Assembly: GCA_905236545.1 (NCBI GenBank)
Contig: CAJOQO010000328.1
Location: 1 to 8,341, forward strand
DNA from: an uncultured Lachnospiraceae bacterium
GTDB lineage: Bacteria > Bacillota > Clostridia > Lachnospirales > Lachnospiraceae
Direction of reading: 5' to 3'
Length of the DNA stretch: 8,341 nt
Shown: positions 5,974-8,341 of the stretch, piece after piece
How positions within the stretch are numbered: the first letter of the stretch is position 1
Layout: each line of letters opens with the position of its first letter
Made by a program: the position numbers and the translations under genes
Notes under the pieces: generated by a model
Told to the model about the DNA's origin: nothing
The model's input: the letters and a program-made list of their open reading frames with translations, nothing else
The model's database searches: none

Positions 5974-7020
5974 TCAGTCATCCTCCGGATCCACATCGAT
6001 CAATACCTTCATCGTGGACTCACGGTTGGCATCGATATATTCGTACGCCTTCAGATAATCCCGGAAGGCAAAATGCGCGCTCTGCAGCGGTTCCAGCCGG
6101 ATCCTTCCCTCATTTACAAACCGCAGCGCGTCAACATAGTCTTCATGACGGTACATCATGGAGGTGTTCAGATCCAGCTCTGAGTCATTGAGCTTCGCAA
6201 GATCGACATTCGCCATCTTCGCAAAGACTGCAACAAGGATAATGGTGCTTCCCTTGCGCGCATTCTGAATCGCCGAATTCATCGTGATATCGTTGCCGGC
6301 GCAGTCGTAGATCACATCTGCCTTATCCGGTCCGAAGCACTGAGTCATAACCTCGCCCAGATCCTTGTCTCTGGTATTAACGGCGTAGTCAGCCCCCACC
6401 TGTTTTGCAAGCGCAAGGCGGCTGTCAGACACATCCGTGATCAAAACCTCTGACGCACCAAACGCCTTGACGGACTGGGCTACGAGGATACCGATCGGAC
6501 CGGCGCCGAGAACGACAGCCTTTGCTCCTTTGATCTCAGGGAAGCGCCGGGCGGCGTGAACAGCAACCGCGAGCGGCTCGATCATCGCTCCATTATCATA
6601 GCTCATTCCCTCCGGAAGCGGAGTCACCTTGGAAGCGTCTACGGCAAAATACTCACTGGCGGTACCGACGGTCTGGAATCCCATGACCTTCAGCTTTTCA
6701 CACAGATTATACTTGCCGTGCAGGCAGGGATGGCATCTTCCGCAGAAAACCTGCGGCTCGATCGTCACTCTCTGTCCGGGCTTCAGATCCTTTACAGCTT
6801 CCCCTGTCTCAACGATCCTGCCGGACACTTCATGTCCCTGCGTTACCGGATAGCTGGTATAAGGGTGTTCCCCGTGATACACATGGATGTCACTGCCACA
6901 GACGCCGATTCTCTTGATCTTTACAAGGACCTGATCCGGTCCCGTCTTCGGAATATCCACTTCCCGGAAGGTAATGTCCCCCGGAGAAACCATCAGCTGC
7001 TGAATCATTTTTCCATCCAT
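5974..7020 (-). CDS. Zinc-dependent medium-chain alcohol/polyol dehydrogenase
   Basis: This 348-residue cytosolic oxidoreductase is of the sorbitol/iditol, butanediol or threonine dehydrogenase type. The N-terminal GroES-like domain has catalytic zinc ligands C41 (GVCGSD), H63-E64 (QGHEVSG) and E148 (IEPL). The structural zinc lobe has C93, C96, C99 and C107 (CGRCHPCLHGKYNLC). The Rossmann domain has GAGPIG (172-177), with an acidic D196 after the second strand (ITDVSDS) that suggests NAD rather than NADP. ATG 7020 was chosen because AGGAGG (7030-7035) is nine bases upstream; a TTG at 7026 is too close and the ATG at 7008 too far. It has its own strong promoter and a palindromic operator-like site. 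The SDR downstream suggests a two-step polyol or sugar oxidation, which is inference; the substrate cannot be read from the sequence. Confidence 0.93.
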   Translation of the reverse strand: MDGKMIQQLMVSPGDITFREVDIPKTGPDQVLVKIKRIGVCGSDIHVYHGEHPYTSYPVTQGHEVSGRIVETGEAVKDLKPGQRVTIEPQVFCGRCHPCLHGKYNLCEKLKVMGFQTVGTASEYFAVDASKVTPLPEGMSYDNGAMIEPLAVAVHAARRFPEIKGAKAVVLGAGPIGILVAQSVKAFGASEVLITDVSDSRLALAKQVGADYAVNTRDKDLGEVMTQCFGPDKADVIYDCAGNDITMNSAIQNARKGSTIILVAVFAKMANVDLAKLNDSELDLNTSMMYRHEDYVDALRFVNEGRIRLEPLQSAHFAFRDYLKAYEYIDANRESTMKVLIDVDPEDD

Positions 7021-7035
7021 ACCCAAAGTCCTCCT

Positions 7036-7064
7036 GTACTTTATAAAAAGGTTTTATTAAGTAC
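7036..7064 (-). promoter_or_regulatory. 29-bp palindrome at the start of the zinc dehydrogenase transcript
   Basis: Arms GTACTTTATAAAA (7036-7048) and TTTTATTAAGTAC (7052-7064) are inverted repeats with one mismatch around a 3-bp centre. The predicted transcription start (about 7062) falls at one edge, and the AGGAGG ribosome site (7030-7035) abuts the other. As DNA it is placed like a repressor operator; as RNA it would be a hairpin at the 5' end, next to the ribosome site. The regulator is not identified. Confidence 0.7.
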
Positions 7065-7068
7065 CTTT

Positions 7069-7097
7069 ACTATAGCATTCGCCTGTATGCATGTCAA
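7069..7097 (-). promoter_or_regulatory. Near-consensus promoter of the zinc dehydrogenase gene
   Basis: On the minus strand a perfect -35 TTGACA (7092-7097) and a -10 TATAGT (7069-7074) are separated by exactly 17 bp, with TGC just before the -10 as in extended promoters. A small inverted repeat TTTGC-AG-GCAAA (7101-7112) lies immediately upstream of the -35 and may be a second regulator site. Strong core elements plus flanking dyads suggest a repressed, inducible gene. Confidence 0.88.
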
Positions 7098-7201
7098 TCG
7101 TTTGCAGGCAAATCCGATCCGCGGGGGAAGGGAACGGGAATAGTAACCGCGATTTGTTCCTGTGATGTCAGATCTTCTTCAGCGCATCTTCGGCACAGCT
7201 G

Positions 7202-8113
7202 TCACTCTTCCTTCAGGAAACGCAGGATCCTCCGGAAGACATCCCCACTGGCATCCTCATTCAGGATCTCATGCCGCATATGGGCGATTGTCTCTGTCTT
7301 TATCTGAGAGAATCCGGCCTTTCTGAGCACATCGATCGATGTTTTCCTCCCGGACTCCCCTCCCGTGCACGGATCGTCCTCTCCCGAGATCAGGAGGATC
7401 GGCAGTTCAGCCTGGACATCGTGATAAAGCTTTGGATTCGCAATGTCTCTGACCAGACGAAACAGCGCGTCATAGCTTCCAAGCGTAAACTCCACCCCGC
7501 ACAGAGGATCCTTCTGATACCTTCTGACATTCTCCTCATTATAAGAAAGCCAGTCCAAAGGCGTCTTTGCGTTGTGAACCGCTTTTGAGAATCCTCCCAT
7601 GGCCATGTTCGTCACCATCGCTGAATGCCCCTTCCATCCTTCCCGGCCCGCGAGCGCGCTCAGACGGCACAGAAGGATCCCGGCAGCAGCAGCCTTCTGC
7701 GGAACCGGATATCCGGAAAGCACTACCCGCGCATACTGCCTGCTGTCCGCCTGTAAAACCTTCCTCGCGATGATCGTCCCCATCGAATGAGCAAAGAGAA
7801 CCAGCGGCAGATCCGGATAGCGTTTTTTCAGCCAGGCCGTCAGGCTTCTCACATCCTCCACCAGAAGGCGGTCTCCGTTCCGGCTGGCGATATGGCTTAA
7901 GACCGGAGCATCCGCGCCATGCCCCCGCATATCACAGGTAAGCACCGCATACGAATTCTCCTGCAGATAAGAAGCAAAGGAATCATACCGACCCTTATGC
8001 TCCTCCATTCCATGAAGAACCAGAACCACTGCCTTTGGATGCGGACAGTCAAAGCACCTGGCACGCAGCGGATACGAGTCCTTCGCTCTGACAGTGATAT
8101 CTTCATACTGCAT
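7202..8113 (-). CDS. Alpha/beta hydrolase, monoacylglycerol lipase / lysophospholipase-like
   Basis: This 303-residue serine hydrolase is of the MGL/PldB-like family, which cleaves monoacylglycerols or lysophospholipids; the exact ester substrate is unknown. The oxyanion motif is HGMEEHKGRY (34-43), followed by DMRGHG (61-66). The nucleophile is S110 in AHSMG, the acid is most likely D247 in SGEDDP, and the histidine is H281 in MRHEILNE. A cap region lies about 145-210. There is no signal peptide or transmembrane segment, so it is probably cytosolic. ATG 8113 has AGGAGG (8121-8126) seven bases upstream; an in-frame ATG at 8221 has no ribosome site and would add 36 residues of non-conserved sequence. 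It is upstream of, and co-directional with, the zinc dehydrogenase, but that gene has its own promoter, and no clear terminator was seen in the 181-bp gap. A functional link between them is not evident. Confidence 0.92.
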   Translation of the reverse strand: MQYEDITVRAKDSYPLRARCFDCPHPKAVVLVLHGMEEHKGRYDSFASYLQENSYAVLTCDMRGHGADAPVLSHIASRNGDRLLVEDVRSLTAWLKKRYPDLPLVLFAHSMGTIIARKVLQADSRQYARVVLSGYPVPQKAAAAGILLCRLSALAGREGWKGHSAMVTNMAMGGFSKAVHNAKTPLDWLSYNEENVRRYQKDPLCGVEFTLGSYDALFRLVRDIANPKLYHDVQAELPILLISGEDDPCTGGESGRKTSIDVLRKAGFSQIKTETIAHMRHEILNEDASGDVFRRILRFLKEE

Positions 8114-8130
8114 AGGATCTCCTCCTCCCT

Positions 8131-8210
8131 GAATCATTGTAACTCTATTCACGGCCCTTTCCCCACAGACCGTGAACCGTAACGAATCATTACAAAAAAT
8201 GTAACTATTC
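8131..8210 (-). promoter_or_regulatory. Paired related motifs upstream of the hydrolase gene
   Basis: On the minus strand two elements start with GAATAG and end with ATGATTC: a 27-bp copy (8184-8210) and a 20-bp copy (8131-8150), 53 bp apart. Both contain TTACA; the longer has an extra TTTTTTGTA, which makes it an inverted repeat (TTACA/TGTAA). Between them TTCACGG (8148-8154) and CCGTGAA (8170-8176) form another dyad. A -10-like TACAAT (minus strand, 8136-8141) lies in the proximal copy without a good -35, which would fit an activator-dependent promoter. The function is inferred only from layout. Confidence 0.45.
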
Positions 8211-8220
8211 AGCACCCCCA

Positions 8221-8341
8221 TTGCTCAGAACACTTCGTGTTCTTCGCTGTGGGCAGACAGAGCGGTTTCACCGCTTGTCCGCCCCCTGGAACCGCTCAGA
8301 TCCGTCAGATAAGCAAGCTTATCTGACTGGATCATGAGCAA
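8221..8341. repeat. Cluster of strong hairpins, possible repetitive palindromic element
   Basis: This edge region has no plausible gene and folds almost entirely into hairpins. AGAACAC-TTC-GTGTTCT is at 8227-8243. A longer stem at 8251-8284 has core AGCGGT-TTC-ACCGCT (8261-8275) and outer GGGC/GCCC pairing. Perfect 11-bp arms GTCAGATAAGC (8304-8314) and GCTTATCTGAC (8317-8327) extend outward as GATCC/GGATC and GCTCA/TGAGC, with two single-base bulges, to 8294-8339. The block is bounded by TTGCTCA (8221-8227) and TGAGCAA (8335-8341), which are inverted repeats. It may be a REP/MITE-like element or an end-of-transcript structure for a gene beyond the window, and it may continue past 8341. Confidence 0.6.

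Noticed and set aside
7110..7151. Possible terminator after the hydrolase gene (CGCGG/CCGCG)
   Set aside because: The stem is only about 5 bp with a long interior and no T-run, and it lies next to the zinc dehydrogenase promoter.
8114..8221. ATG 8221 as the hydrolase start
   Set aside because: It has no ribosome site, the extension is not like the family, and it runs through the repeat motifs; AGGAGG fits ATG 8113.
1..8341. CRISPR array, tRNA, rRNA, insertion sequence or phage gene
   Set aside because: No regularly spaced repeats, no tRNA-like clover-leaf and no transposase, integrase or phage motifs were seen on either strand.

Overview
The window looks like chromosomal DNA from a fairly GC-rich (roughly mid-50s % by eye) low-GC-lineage Gram-positive, most likely a clostridial/Lachnospiraceae-type Firmicute. 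The evidence is a tRNA-sensing T-box leader, strong AGGAGG-type ribosome binding sites, sigma-A-type promoters and Clostridia-like TrpA/TrpB motifs. No transposase, integrase, phage gene or CRISPR array is visible. The species cannot be fixed from the sequence alone.

Left half (about 144-5033, + strand): a complete transcription unit for late tryptophan biosynthesis. An extended -10 promoter drives a canonical T-box riboswitch with a UGG (Trp) specifier, a T-box antiterminator and a 12-bp intrinsic terminator. The genes follow in the order trpD, trpB, trpA, trpCF (a fused indoleglycerol-phosphate synthase and phosphoribosylanthranilate isomerase). trpB/trpA overlap by ATGA and trpA/trpCF are close-coupled. 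trpD and trpB are separated by 147 bp that holds an imperfect ~32-bp tandem repeat. trpE and trpG are absent and cannot lie between the promoter and trpD, so anthranilate must come from elsewhere. Together the genes convert anthranilate to tryptophan. TrpB and TrpA look ordinary. TrpD, TrpC and TrpF carry the fold and most catalytic residues but deviate at several usually invariant positions. This is the most interesting feature of the window.

Right half (5053-8113, all - strand, convergent with the trp operon across 19 bp): read in the direction of transcription, a monoacylglycerol-lipase-like alpha/beta hydrolase, a zinc-dependent medium-chain dehydrogenase of the sorbitol/threonine dehydrogenase type, and a short-chain dehydrogenase of the polyol/ketose type. 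The zinc dehydrogenase has its own near-consensus promoter and a 29-bp palindrome between the -10 box and the Shine-Dalgarno. A hairpin and a 36-nt polypurine leader separate it from the short-chain dehydrogenase. The two dehydrogenases plausibly act together in polyol or sugar oxidation, but the substrate is unknown.

Right edge (8114-8341): non-coding DNA with a pair of related 20-27-bp motifs upstream of the hydrolase, then a dense cluster of strong hairpins that runs to the end of the window and may be a repetitive palindromic element.
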